Shown piece by piece: positions 15,094 to 23,919 of a stretch of 64,000 nt of DNA. The stretch comes from Abiotrophia sp965245735 (GTDB taxonomy: Bacteria; Bacillota; Bacilli; Lactobacillales; Aerococcaceae), in NCBI GenBank assembly GCA_965245735.1, contig CBDFAX010000007.1, positions 15,626-79,625 of the forward strand, written 5' to 3'. The translations under genes and the position numbers were made by a program. The notes beneath the pieces are model-generated. The model was not told the origin of the DNA. It searched no databases and saw nothing but the letters and a program-made list of their open reading frames with translations. Within the stretch, counting starts at the first letter, position 1; each line of letters begins with the position of its first letter.

Positions 15094-16380
15094 TTAGGCT
15101 TCTAGCGACACGCGGTCGTTGACCTTGATGAATGGGATGTAGCAGAGGACGCCGATAGCTAGAATGACCGCCTGCACGACAACCGCACGCCAGTCACCGC
15201 CGGTTGCTAGGAAGGCATTGAAGAAGACTGGAGTAGTCCAAGGCACTTGGATGACACATGGTCCCATGAGGCCTAGGGAAGTTGCCAGATAGCTGATCAG
15301 AATACCTAGGGCCGGCACGCCAATAAATGGAATGGCCAGGGAGACGTTATAGACGATTGGGTAGCCGAAGAGAACGGGCTCGTTAATGTTGAAGATACCA
15401 GGCCCCAAGGCTAGTTTGGCCACATTTTTGCTGACGGCGGACTTACTTACTAGGAAGGTCGCAACCAGCAAGCAGATGGTGGAGCCACTCCCACCCATGA
15501 GGGCAAAGGATTGGACTTGAGACAGGTTGATAATGTGAGGGATGGCTTGGCCACTGTTGTAGGCCGCGATATTTTCCGTAATGTTAATTAGCAAGAGGGG
15601 TTCAAGAATGGAGCTGTAGATGACGGCTTGGTGAATCCCAAAGAGCCAGAGCATGTTGCCCAGTGAGTAGATAATAATAGCACCCCAGAGGCCGGTTCCG
15701 ATATGCCGAATAGGTTCTTGAATAAAGGTAGTGATCAGGTTGATCAGGTTCATGCCCGTCATCTTGAAGAGTAGGGCAGAGACTAGCCCGAAGAAGGAGA
15801 TAACCAGGATGACAGGTAGTAAGACGGCGAAGGATTTGCCGACAGCTGGTGGGACATTGTCGCCCAGGTTGATGGTCAGGGCTTTGACTTTGGTCAGGCG
15901 AATGAAGAGCTCGGTCGCGACCAGAGCTACAATAATCCCCGCGAACATGGCGCCGGTCCCGATATTTTCAAAGGGCAGGATGCCGGAGATCGCTGACTTG
16001 ACTTCACTGCCGTCGACGGCTACTTGGACGGTGTTAGGCATCATAACGACCAGGGCCACTAGTGACAGCATGGCGGTTGCTAGCGGGTTGCTGTAATTGC
16101 GGTTTTGGGCCAGATAGTAACCAATCATGACGGCGATAATTAAGCTGGAGATATTAAGGGTCCCGTTGGCGATGGTGATGCCCCAGTATTGGAAATTAGT
16201 CAGGGTATCGCCGGTGAAGAGCCATTTGAAGACAGTATTGTTGAGCAGAACGACTAGGCCGGCCAGAATATAGAGGGGCATGACGGTGGCGAAGGCGTCC
16301 CGCAGGGTCTTGAGGTGAATCTGGTTACCGAGTTTACCGGCAAAGGCGGCAAATTTATCAACGAATTTTGAGTTTTCCAT
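15094..16380 (-). CDS. PTS lactose/cellobiose-type EIIC permease
   Basis: About 428 residues from the ATG at 16380, preceded by AGGAGG; upstream in-frame codons lack a site. The N-terminus (FVDKFAAFAGKLGNQIHLKT, then LRDAFATVMPLYILAGLVVL) and the motif GIFNINEPVLFGYPIVYN are hallmarks of the cellobiose/chitobiose EIIC (CelB/ChbC) family. About ten membrane segments are visible. It transports and, with EIIB, phosphorylates a beta-glucoside or related sugar. No phospho-glycosidase or regulator lies in the operon. The operon has a long 5' leader and is bracketed by two family B arrays. Confidence 0.9.
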   Translation of the reverse strand: MENSKFVDKFAAFAGKLGNQIHLKTLRDAFATVMPLYILAGLVVLLNNTVFKWLFTGDTLTNFQYWGITIANGTLNISSLIIAVMIGYYLAQNRNYSNPLATAMLSLVALVVMMPNTVQVAVDGSEVKSAISGILPFENIGTGAMFAGIIVALVATELFIRLTKVKALTINLGDNVPPAVGKSFAVLLPVILVISFFGLVSALLFKMTGMNLINLITTFIQEPIRHIGTGLWGAIIIYSLGNMLWLFGIHQAVIYSSILEPLLLINITENIAAYNSGQAIPHIINLSQVQSFALMGGSGSTICLLVATFLVSKSAVSKNVAKLALGPGIFNINEPVLFGYPIVYNVSLAIPFIGVPALGILISYLATSLGLMGPCVIQVPWTTPVFFNAFLATGGDWRAVVVQAVILAIGVLCYIPFIKVNDRVSLEA

Positions 16381-16740
16381 GATCTTTCCTCCTAAATAGC
16401 TTTTGGGTTTGATAAGGGCCAAGTCCAGAGCCAGACTGACTTGACGACACAGTGACTGGACTTGAGGCGGATGAGCGCTAGGTTGAGTGGCCTTTCAGTG
16501 GGGCTTCGAAATGTTGGTTACGCCAGAATGAAGGCGGTACCAAAAATAGCTAAGATAAGAGTGGGGCATAAGCTGGCTAGCATTCCTTGATACTTGCTTC
16601 CTGGCTAGACCCCACCTTAATAAGGCTGAAAGACGGCTCCTGCGCCCATTTGTGGTGTGTCCTCCTTTCTTTTATTGTTCAACTTAAGTATAGCACGCTA
16701 AGAATAATTGTCTAGAGAGATTTGTGAGAAAAAAGCTTTG
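16381..16740 (-). promoter_or_regulatory. Promoter and long structured leader of the PTS operon
   Basis: Read on the minus strand, a TATACT -10 box with an upstream TAGACA (near 16684-16715) precedes a leader of roughly 300 bases. It contains a short translated-looking frame (16617-16649). After that comes a long stem (GTGGGG ... CCCCAC, about 16560-16616) and further inverted repeats, for example GGTACCGCC with GGCGTAACC. No U-tract terminator is obvious, so translational or processing control is as likely as attenuation. No known riboswitch class was recognised. Confidence 0.5.
16617..16649 (-). CDS. Possible 10-residue leader peptide MGAGAVFQPY
   Basis: ATG plus nine codons and a TAA, preceded 10-11 bases upstream by AAAGGAGG, one of the strongest ribosome sites in the window. 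It lies at the start of the PTS leader and ends just before the GTGGGG/CCCCAC stem, as expected for a leader peptide whose translation changes downstream RNA folding. No codon run for a single amino acid is seen, so a classic amino-acid attenuator is unlikely. Confidence 0.45.
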   Translation of the reverse strand: MGAGAVFQPY

Positions 16741-16791
16741 GTGCTGCCGCCGGTCAGCTCACTAGTGTTGGGAAAATAGCCCTATGCTCTT

Positions 16792-17178
16792 GCGCCAGCG
16801 GTCCACTCTCCAGAGTGGACCACTGGCTCCTCAGATTTTGCCAGAAACCAGGGAAAAGCCTCGATTTCGTGCCAGCTAGTGGCCCACTTTCTCGAGTGGA
16901 CCACTGGTTCCTTAGATTTTGCCGGAAACTGGGGAAAAACGCCGATTTCGCGTGAGCTAGTGGCCCACTCTCCAGAGTGGACCACTGGCTCCTCAGATTT
17001 TGCCAGAAATCGAGGAAAAGCCCCGATTTCGTATGAGCTAGTGGTCCACTTTCCGGAGTGGACCACTAGCTCCTTTGATTTTGCCGGAAACTGGGGAAAA
17101 TCGCCGATTTCGTATGAGCTAGTGGCCCACTTTCCGGAGTGGACCACTAGCTCCATTGATTTTGCCGGAAAAAGGGGG
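16792..17178. repeat. Family B palindrome array, copy 2 (five units)
   Basis: Five hairpins (GCTAGTGGYCCACT / AGTGGACCACTRGCTC) begin at about 16792, 16871, 16954, 17035 and 17116. Spacers again contain TTTTGCCGGAAA, GGGGAAAA and CGCCGATTTCG. The spacer orientation is the same as in the copy at 13944, so the PTS operon lies between two direct arrays. It separates the divergent PTS and ABC promoters. Confidence 0.9.
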
Positions 17179-17228
17179 GGAGGCTCGGCTGCTTTAGACA
17201 CAAATCAGGGATTTCCTCTAAAACAAAA

Positions 17229-17290
17229 AGAAAGCGCTTGACAAACTCCGATCCGAGTGCTACACTCAAGTAAAGGTTAAACGTTTAACC
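17229..17290 (+). promoter_or_regulatory. Promoter, cre-like site and LacI-type operator of the ABC sugar operon
   Basis: TTGACA (17238-17243), 17 bases, TACACT (17261-17266). A cre-like AGAAAGCGCTTGAC (17229-17242) overlaps the -35, pointing to CcpA repression. A perfect palindrome, GGTTAAACGTTTAACC (17275-17290), follows the -10; its AACG/CGTT centre is typical of LacI-family operators. The obvious ligand is the LacI-type protein encoded at 20464. Confidence 0.8.
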
Positions 17291-17315
17291 TAACCAGAAG
17301 AAAGGACTGTTCCCT

Positions 17316-18644
17316 ATGAAAAAACCGTTGATGAAGTCACTACTAGTGGCCTTTTCTGCCTTGTTAGCTACCAGTGTAGTGCCCCTCAGCTCTGCTCAGG
17401 CTAACGACACGCTCGGCCAGAAAGTCCAATATGATACCAAGGCGCCTGTCAATGATGGCAAGGATGTCAGCATTCAGTATTGGACCTGGAATGACGGCGA
17501 CCCAGCTATCAAGTTAGCGGAGTCCTACCAAAAGTTACACCCTAATGTCAAAATTGAAGTGGTCAACCATCCTTGGGATGATTACTGGACCAAGTTGCCA
17601 TTGGCTTTACAAGGTTCGGATGGTCCAGCCATTTTCAATATTCATAACTCCCAAGACAAGTTGCTGTCAAGCTATCTAGAAGCTTATGATATTCCAACCG
17701 AAGATCTCAAGGCAGACTTCACTGGGGTAGAGCCTCATGTTGTGGACGGTAAAGTCAACTATCTCGATATCGTCATGAATACGGGTAACATCTACTATAA
17801 CAAGAAGATGTGGCAAGCAGCCGGTTTAACGGACAAGGACATTCCTAAGACCTGGGATGAGTTCCGCCAAGTGGCTAAGAAATTAACCATCAAGGAAGGC
17901 GACAACCTAGTTCAAGCAGGTTTCAACTGGAATGGCTCCTACGCGGGTCTCTACCAAGGCCTCAACTACCAAAAGGGGACCTTGCTCTTCCAAGAAGATG
18001 GCACCACTCCTAACTACAATAACGAAACGACCAAAGAAAACCTCAAGTTCCTCGTAGACCTCTATGAGGTGGATGGCGTGGGTTCTAAGGACTTCGGGAC
18101 CGACGATACCCAAAGCTTCGGTAACCAACAATCTGCTATGGTTTACAAATGGGGCTGGTTCGCTAACGAGCTCAAGACCAAGTATCCAGATGTGGAATAT
18201 GGCGTCTTCGCGACTCCAACCTTCAGCAAGGATCAGCCTTTTGCTTATGACCGCTACAACGGCGAAAGCACCCCAGGTATTAACAAGAACCAATCAGAAG
18301 AACAAAGAAAAGTGGCCCAAGACTTCCTCAAGTATCTCTTGGCCAACGACCAATACTCACTAGAAGCAGCCAAAGCCTATGCTTCTTATCCAACCAAGAA
18401 TAGCGTCCAAGAAGATCAATCACTCAAGTCAGACCCTGTCTTATCCGTGATTGCGCCACGTATCAAGAAGTTGATTTGGCCTGGCCCATTCCCTGCTACC
18501 ATGGAAACAAGTGCCAAGAAGGCAGCTGAAGAAGTGCTCTATAATGGCGTGGATTTGGATTCAGCCCTAGAAAATGCGCAACGTCAAATGGAACGCGACA
18601 TGCGTAATGAGTCCTTCAAGTCGCTAGAATCAGCCTATCAATAA
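17316..18644 (+). CDS. ABC sugar-binding protein without a lipobox
   Basis: 442 residues, an extracellular solute-binding protein of family 1 (maltose/multiple-sugar type): DVSIQYWTWNDGDPAIKLAE, then QKLHPNVKIEVVNHPWDDYW at the N-lobe, GNIYYNKKMWQAAGL, and a C-terminal GPFPATMETSAKKAAEEVLY. The signal peptide is MKKPLMKSLLVAFSALLATS followed by a probable AQA-ND cleavage site. It contains no Cys, unlike the lipoprotein anchors usual in Gram-positive binding proteins. It is the first gene of the operon and precedes two permeases; no ATPase is encoded, so a shared MsiK-type ATPase elsewhere is needed. The substrate is probably an alpha-glucoside, judging from the GH31 and GH13 genes. Confidence 0.88.
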   Translation: MKKPLMKSLLVAFSALLATSVVPLSSAQANDTLGQKVQYDTKAPVNDGKDVSIQYWTWNDGDPAIKLAESYQKLHPNVKIEVVNHPWDDYWTKLPLALQGSDGPAIFNIHNSQDKLLSSYLEAYDIPTEDLKADFTGVEPHVVDGKVNYLDIVMNTGNIYYNKKMWQAAGLTDKDIPKTWDEFRQVAKKLTIKEGDNLVQAGFNWNGSYAGLYQGLNYQKGTLLFQEDGTTPNYNNETTKENLKFLVDLYEVDGVGSKDFGTDDTQSFGNQQSAMVYKWGWFANELKTKYPDVEYGVFATPTFSKDQPFAYDRYNGESTPGINKNQSEEQRKVAQDFLKYLLANDQYSLEAAKAYASYPTKNSVQEDQSLKSDPVLSVIAPRIKKLIWPGPFPATMETSAKKAAEEVLYNGVDLDSALENAQRQMERDMRNESFKSLESAYQ

Positions 18645-18694
18645 GAATAGCAGATCTGCCCTAGGCCACTTGGCATGAGGCAGCATCTCAATCT

Positions 18695-18730
18695 GAGAGT
18701 GAGGGGGTAGTCAGCTACTCACTCACTCTC
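18695..18730 (+). other. Intercistronic hairpin between binding-protein and permease genes
   Basis: GAGAGTGAG and CTCACTCTC arms with an inner GTAG/CTAC pair and no T-tract. Such a stem after a binding-protein gene commonly protects the upstream message, allowing more binding protein than permease. Confidence 0.6.
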
Positions 18731-18749
18731 GTTGTTAAAAGGAGTTAAA

Positions 18750-19622
18750 ATGATGAATATCCTGAAAAAACAACTCAACTTTCGTAATGTGTCGGTCCTC
18801 TTCCTGATCGTTTATTTTGCTGTCTTCCTCTTCTATCCCATCTATAAGGCCTTTGCCGGGAGTCTGCATGACTGGAATCCGCTGACCCAGAAGTACAACT
18901 ATATTGGTTGGGAGAACTATCGCTTCGTATTAGGGGATAAGCTCTTTTGGAAGTCGCTGACTAATACCTTGTTCTTTACTTTTGTCTCGACCGTCTTGCG
19001 GTTGGCAGTGGGCTTGGCCTTGGCTCTCATGCTCTTCTCGCGCATGACCAAGATGCGGACCTTCTTCCAAGGCCTCTTCTATATGCCGACTGTCACCCCC
19101 ATGGTGGCTGTCTCCTTCGTCTGGATGTGGATGTTTAATCCTCAGTTTGGGCTCATTAATCGCTTCTTCCATCTGGACATCAACTGGCTCAAGAACTCTA
19201 ACTGGGCCATGATTGCCATTATCATCATGACCGTCTGGAAAGATTTTGGTTATGCGACCGTCCTCTTCCTAGCGGGGCTCATGGGCCTGCCGGAAGAGGT
19301 CTATGAAGCCAGTCGCATTGATGGGGCCAATGGCTGGCAGACCTTCAAGAATATTACCCTGCCCCTACTCAAGCCAGTGACTCTCTTCGTCACCATTACT
19401 TCTCTCATTTCCTACTTCCAAACCTATATTCAAATTCTGATTATGACGGAAGGGGGACCGGGGACTTCGACTTTTGTTATCTCCTACTTAATCTTTGACG
19501 AGGCCTTCGTCAACTATAACTTTGGGACGGCTTCGGCCATTGCGGTCATTCTCTTCGTCGTCATTGCCATTCTAACGCTCTTAATGTTCCGTTATATGGA
19601 TATGGGAGGTGACCAACAATGA
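18750..19622 (+). CDS. ABC sugar permease, MalF/UgpA type
   Basis: 290 residues from the ATG at 18750 with AAAGGAG upstream (the frame opens earlier at a TTG without a site). Six membrane segments are visible. The EAA loop that contacts the ATPase reads EASRIDGANGWQTFKNITLP. It pairs with the next gene, whose start overlaps its stop by ATGA. It imports the sugar delivered by the preceding binding protein. Confidence 0.9.
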   Translation: MMNILKKQLNFRNVSVLFLIVYFAVFLFYPIYKAFAGSLHDWNPLTQKYNYIGWENYRFVLGDKLFWKSLTNTLFFTFVSTVLRLAVGLALALMLFSRMTKMRTFFQGLFYMPTVTPMVAVSFVWMWMFNPQFGLINRFFHLDINWLKNSNWAMIAIIIMTVWKDFGYATVLFLAGLMGLPEEVYEASRIDGANGWQTFKNITLPLLKPVTLFVTITSLISYFQTYIQILIMTEGGPGTSTFVISYLIFDEAFVNYNFGTASAIAVILFVVIAILTLLMFRYMDMGGDQQ

Positions 19623-20440
19623 AATCCAAAGGCATTGTAACCCTGATTTTGAATCTGATTTTGGCGGCTTTGGCCATTATCACCATTATTCCCTTTATCT
19701 GGATGCTGGTGTCTTCCTTTGCGCCTAATAGTGAGATTGTCAAGTTAGGTGGGGGCCTCTTCCCAGGCATGTCCACCTTCAACAACTACACCAATATCCA
19801 GGAAAAATTCAATTTCATGGGCATGTTCTGGAATAGCTTGATGATTTCGGTGACCATTACGGCCATTATTATCTATACCTCCGCGCTCTTTGGCTTTATC
19901 TTCGCCAAGTTCACTTTCAAAGGCAAATCCTTGCTGTTCGCGGTGGTCATGAGTACTATGATGTTGCCATGGGCCGTGACTATTATTCCTAAATATGAGA
20001 TGATGGTGAAGTTCGGTTGGCTGGATTCCTATAAGTCTCTGATTATCCCAAGTATGGTCAGTGGCTTCGGGATCTTCATGTTCAAGCAAAGCATCTCGGG
20101 CATCTCCAATGAGTTGATTGAGGCGGCACGAGTCGATGGTGGTTCGGATTTCTACATCTTCCATCGCCTGATCTTGCCTATGTCACGTAACACTATTTCC
20201 AGTTTAGCCATTTTCCAATTCCTATGGAGTTGGGAAGATTTCCTCTGGCCTTACCTGATGATTAACACCAAGTCCAAGCAACTCTTGGCTGTTGGGTTAC
20301 GTCAATTCAATGGCCAGTATGGCACCGACTACGGCGGCCTCTTCGCTGCCACGACTATTTCAATCATTCCGATTGTCATTGTCTATATTATTTTCCAAAA
20401 ACGATTTATTGCCGGGATTGCGACAGGTTCCAGCAAATAA
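19619..20440 (+). CDS. ABC sugar permease, MalG/UgpE type
   Basis: 273 residues, six membrane segments. The N-terminus is typical of the partner permease (IIPFIWMLVSSFAPNSEIVK) and the EAA loop reads EAARVDGGSDFYIFHRLILP. The start overlaps the upstream permease stop (ATGA), implying coupled translation. It completes the membrane channel of the importer. The ATP-binding subunit is missing from the window. Confidence 0.9.
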   Translation: MKSKGIVTLILNLILAALAIITIIPFIWMLVSSFAPNSEIVKLGGGLFPGMSTFNNYTNIQEKFNFMGMFWNSLMISVTITAIIIYTSALFGFIFAKFTFKGKSLLFAVVMSTMMLPWAVTIIPKYEMMVKFGWLDSYKSLIIPSMVSGFGIFMFKQSISGISNELIEAARVDGGSDFYIFHRLILPMSRNTISSLAIFQFLWSWEDFLWPYLMINTKSKQLLAVGLRQFNGQYGTDYGGLFAATTISIIPIVIVYIIFQKRFIAGIATGSSK

Positions 20441-20463
20441 TCGTCAGATTTGAGGCGACCCCA

Positions 20464-21504
20464 ATGAAAAAAGCAACCCTAAAAGACATTGCCCAAGCCG
20501 CTAATGTCAGTATCGCGACCGTATCCAATGTCTTGAATGACCGCCACCACAAGGTCTCCCAGGAGACGGTGGCCCAGATTCAAGCCCTGGCCCAGGAGCT
20601 GCAATACACGCCCAACCTCAATGCCAAAGCCTTAGTGACTAAGGCTTCGCGCTTGGTCAGTGTCTTGTTCTATAGTAGCGGACGGGATTTTAATTATTCT
20701 GACCCTTTTGTGGCCTCTCTCTTGGAGGGGATTGAGCGCATTGCCAGGCAAGAGAACTACTACATCCTGCTTCATAATATAGAGAGCCTAGAGGCCGTCC
20801 ACCAAGTCAGACGCCAGTGGGCATTTGCAGGTCATATCGTAGTAGGCTGTGATTCCCATATGGCAGCGGCTATGATAGAAAGCGTCAGCGAGCCCCTGGT
20901 CTTCATTGATACCTATTTGACGGCGTCAGACCAGGCCCTAGTCGAGGCTGCTGACCATGTGCAACTGCTCAACTCCAAGGACTATGACCTAGCCTATGCC
21001 GGGGTGGAATTGCTGGCCCGTAGCCAGGGCTTGGACCTAGCCTTCCTAAGCTATCAATTTGACCCTGACCAAGTGGGGGTTATTCAGGCCCGTTATGCGG
21101 GGGCCAATGCGGCCTATCGGGCGGCTGGCGGCCATGGGGATCTGCCCATCTACCTCAACACTAAATTGGATGACTTGATTAAAGACCTGTCCAAGTACCG
21201 GGGTCTGATGGTGACCGCCGATGTTCTAGCTATGGAATTAGTCAAGGTCAGCCAAAGCCAGCTAGGCCAGTGGGATCCAGACCGGCGCCTCATAAGTTTT
21301 GATAACATTCCTTATCTGCAGTACTTGGCGACCGAGGTCAATACCATTGACCTCAATCAGGTCCACAAGGGGGAGGAGGCCATGGCTAGCTTGAGTCGCG
21401 TCTTGCAGTCGGGTCAGACTGCTCAGGACCAGCGCCAGCAATACATCCCAGCCAACCTCATCAACAAGAATTTATCCTTAGAAGGGAGTACTAGCCATGA
21501 TTAA
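20464..21504 (+). CDS. LacI-family transcriptional regulator
   Basis: 346 residues. The N-terminal helix-turn-helix and hinge (ATLKDIAQAANVSIATVSNV, then LNDRHHKVSQETVAQIQALA) are classic LacI/GalR. The sugar-binding periplasmic-type domain follows. It sits within the operon between the permeases and GH31 and probably binds the GGTTAAACGTTTAACC palindrome at 17275, controlling its own operon. The effector is unknown but probably the imported oligosaccharide or a product. Its last codons overlap the GH31 start. Confidence 0.9.
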   Translation: MKKATLKDIAQAANVSIATVSNVLNDRHHKVSQETVAQIQALAQELQYTPNLNAKALVTKASRLVSVLFYSSGRDFNYSDPFVASLLEGIERIARQENYYILLHNIESLEAVHQVRRQWAFAGHIVVGCDSHMAAAMIESVSEPLVFIDTYLTASDQALVEAADHVQLLNSKDYDLAYAGVELLARSQGLDLAFLSYQFDPDQVGVIQARYAGANAAYRAAGGHGDLPIYLNTKLDDLIKDLSKYRGLMVTADVLAMELVKVSQSQLGQWDPDRRLISFDNIPYLQYLATEVNTIDLNQVHKGEEAMASLSRVLQSGQTAQDQRQQYIPANLINKNLSLEGSTSHD

Positions 21505-23833
21505 AGCTGTCTATGGAGACTATCAGCCATTGGCGGCGCCGGAGGCCATCATTCAGGGCCCCCATTATCGCTTCACGATCTTAACTTCGCGACTGATTCG
21601 GGCCGAGTATAGTCCGACGGGGACCTTCTATGATGGTCAGACCCAGACGGTCTTGAACCGCGACTTTCCTGTGCCTCACTATGAAATCCGGGAGCGGGAG
21701 GACCTCCTGGAAATTATCACCGACCATGTGCTCATTCAATACGACAAGCAGGCCTTTTCTAGAGAGGGGCTGGTCTTCAAGCTGCGGGGTTACTTCAGTA
21801 TTTACCACAGTGACTGGCACTATGGCGACCCTATCCAAGACTTGGGCGGGACGGCCCAAACCTTGGACCACGCCAATGGGGCGGTGCCGCTGGAGCGGGG
21901 GCTTATGTCCCGCTTTGGCTTCAGTGTTCTGGATGACAGCCAGAGTCTGCAACTGACCCAGGATGGTTGGTACCAGGTCAAGCAAGTCGACAGCCTAGAC
22001 TTCTATTACTTTGGCTATGGCCATGACTACCGGGCTTGCTTGGCCGACTTCTATCGTTTGACTGGGCCCCAGCCCCTCCTGCCTAAGTATGCCTTGGGCA
22101 ACTGGTGGAGCCGCTTCTATCGCTATAGCGAGGCGACCTATCGCCAGCTGATTGAGCGTTTTGAAGCCGAGGGCCTGCCCTTTACCGTGGCGGTCATTGA
22201 CATGGATTGGCATGTGGTTTCTGTTCCACCTCAATATGGCAGCGGCTGGACCGGTTACACCTGGAATGAGGAGCTCTTCCCGGACCCTGCGGGCTTTATG
22301 GCCTGGCTCCACCAGCATGGGCTGCGCATTACCCTTAATGTCCATCCGGCTGATGGGGTGCGTCCTTTTGAGTCTATGTACCAGCAAATGGCCCAAGAGT
22401 TGGGCCTGGGTTGGGAGGGCGGCGAATATGTGGTCTTCGACCCGACTTCACCTCGCTTCCTAGAAGCTTATTTCAAGTACCTGCACCATCCAAAAGAAGA
22501 GCAGGGGGTAGACTTCTGGTGGATTGACTGGCAACAAGGCCAGACTGTTAAGGGAGTGGACCCACTCTGGGTGCTCAACCACTATCACTACCACGATATT
22601 CAAGCCCGTGGCCCTCAAGGCATTACCTTCTCGCGTTATGCCGGGCCGGGTAGCCACCGCTATCCAGTAGGCTTCTCAGGCGACAGCCACATGACCTGGG
22701 AATCGCTGGATTTCCAGCCTTATTTCACGGCGACGGCCAGCAATATCGGCTATGGTTGGTGGAGTCATGATATCGGTGGCCACATCTTCGGCTACCGCAA
22801 CAATGAACTGGCCTTGCGCTGGTACCAGCTGGGTGTCTTTTCTCCTATTATGCGCCTGCATAGTTCGTCTTCAGAATTCCTAGGCAAAGAACCCTGGCGC
22901 TATCCGGAGCCATATGCCAGTAGCATGAAGGACTACTTGCGCCTGCGCCACCGGCTCCTGCCTTATCTCTATACTATGAACTACCGGGCGGCCTATCAGG
23001 CTCAGCCCCTGATTGAGCCCCTCTATTATCAGCATCCGGAAGAGGAGGCGGCCTATGAGGTGGCTAATCAATATTATTTTGGTAGCCAAATCATGGTCAT
23101 GCCCCTGACCCAGCCCCGTCATAAGGGCAGTCTCTGCTCTCGCTTTGATGGCTGGTTGCCGGAAGGGACCTGGTATGATATCCAGACTGGCTTGCGCTAT
23201 AGTGGGGGCCGGCGCTTGTCGATTTACCGGCCGCTAGAGCGCATGGGGCTCTTCGCCAAGGCGGGCGCCATCCTGCCTCTGTCGGGTGATGATGGGACTG
23301 ACAATTCGCTAGCCAACCCAAGCGTCTTGGCCATCAAGGTCTTCACTGGCGCCGATGGCCATTTCGACTTGGTGGAAGAGGCTGAAACTGCAACTGATGG
23401 CACGGGCTTCCTTACGACCGGGCTGACCTTTGTCGATGGCAAAGCATTCAAGCTTGAGCCTCAAGGAACTGGGCTTCGGACCTATGAGCTAACCTTTGTG
23501 GGAGCTTGTTTGACGGACCTAGAGCTAGCGGGCCAGGGTCGCCTAGTTGATGTTAGCCACAATGACCAGGGCGATAGCCTGGTGCGCCTTGAAGCAGATG
23601 GCCCTGCCAGCCTCTCCTTCAAGCAGGCGCCACGTGACTCGCAGCAAGTGCGTTTAGAGGTCATTTTCTCTTATATCGAGCAAGCCCAAATGGAAAACCA
23701 GGCCAAGGACCAAATCTGGGCCCTGGTTCAAAAGGACATGCCGCTAACCTATAAGATGCTAGAACTCCAAGGCCTAGGCTTAGAGCCGGAGCTTGTGGAG
23801 CCTGTTATTGAGTTGCTGGTGACGGAGCCTTAG
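21497..23833 (+). CDS. GH31 alpha-glycosidase
   Basis: 778 residues with the glycoside hydrolase family 31 layout: an N-terminal beta-sandwich (1-200), then the barrel. The predicted nucleophile is Asp344 in FWWIDWQQG and the acid/base is Asp396 in GFSGDSHMTWESL, with substrate motifs GWWSHDIGGH and MRLHSSSSEF. The usual WIDMNE is WIDWQQ here, a variant found in some GH31 subgroups, so specificity (alpha-glucosidase versus transglucosidase) is open. No signal peptide, so it acts on sugar after import. The start (ATG 21497, AAGGGAG upstream) overlaps the lacI stop. The last about 70 residues are duplicated at 23920. Confidence 0.9.
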   Translation: MIKAVYGDYQPLAAPEAIIQGPHYRFTILTSRLIRAEYSPTGTFYDGQTQTVLNRDFPVPHYEIREREDLLEIITDHVLIQYDKQAFSREGLVFKLRGYFSIYHSDWHYGDPIQDLGGTAQTLDHANGAVPLERGLMSRFGFSVLDDSQSLQLTQDGWYQVKQVDSLDFYYFGYGHDYRACLADFYRLTGPQPLLPKYALGNWWSRFYRYSEATYRQLIERFEAEGLPFTVAVIDMDWHVVSVPPQYGSGWTGYTWNEELFPDPAGFMAWLHQHGLRITLNVHPADGVRPFESMYQQMAQELGLGWEGGEYVVFDPTSPRFLEAYFKYLHHPKEEQGVDFWWIDWQQGQTVKGVDPLWVLNHYHYHDIQARGPQGITFSRYAGPGSHRYPVGFSGDSHMTWESLDFQPYFTATASNIGYGWWSHDIGGHIFGYRNNELALRWYQLGVFSPIMRLHSSSSEFLGKEPWRYPEPYASSMKDYLRLRHRLLPYLYTMNYRAAYQAQPLIEPLYYQHPEEEAAYEVANQYYFGSQIMVMPLTQPRHKGSLCSRFDGWLPEGTWYDIQTGLRYSGGRRLSIYRPLERMGLFAKAGAILPLSGDDGTDNSLANPSVLAIKVFTGADGHFDLVEEAETATDGTGFLTTGLTFVDGKAFKLEPQGTGLRTYELTFVGACLTDLELAGQGRLVDVSHNDQGDSLVRLEADGPASLSFKQAPRDSQQVRLEVIFSYIEQAQMENQAKDQIWALVQKDMPLTYKMLELQGLGLEPELVEPVIELLVTEP

Positions 23834-23844
23834 CCCTTGCCCCG

Positions 23845-23882
23845 AGCTAGTGGTCCACTCCGTCGAGTGGACCACTAGCTAA
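23845..23882. repeat. Single family B palindrome between GH31 and its duplicated tail
   Basis: GAGCTAGTGGTCCACTC and GAGTGGACCACTAGCT arms around CGTC, followed by the usual spacer text (GGCTTTAGTCCGGAAAAAGG). It begins about 11 bases after the GH31 stop codon. Confidence 0.88.
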
Positions 23883-23919
23883 AGGCTTTAGTCCGGAAAA
23901 AGGGTGGTTTAGGCTGAAA

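Noticed and set aside
16500..16560. T-box riboswitch suggested by a GGTACCGCC string in the PTS leader
   Set aside because: The full T-box sequence, specifier loop and terminator are missing, and the downstream genes are sugar PTS genes.
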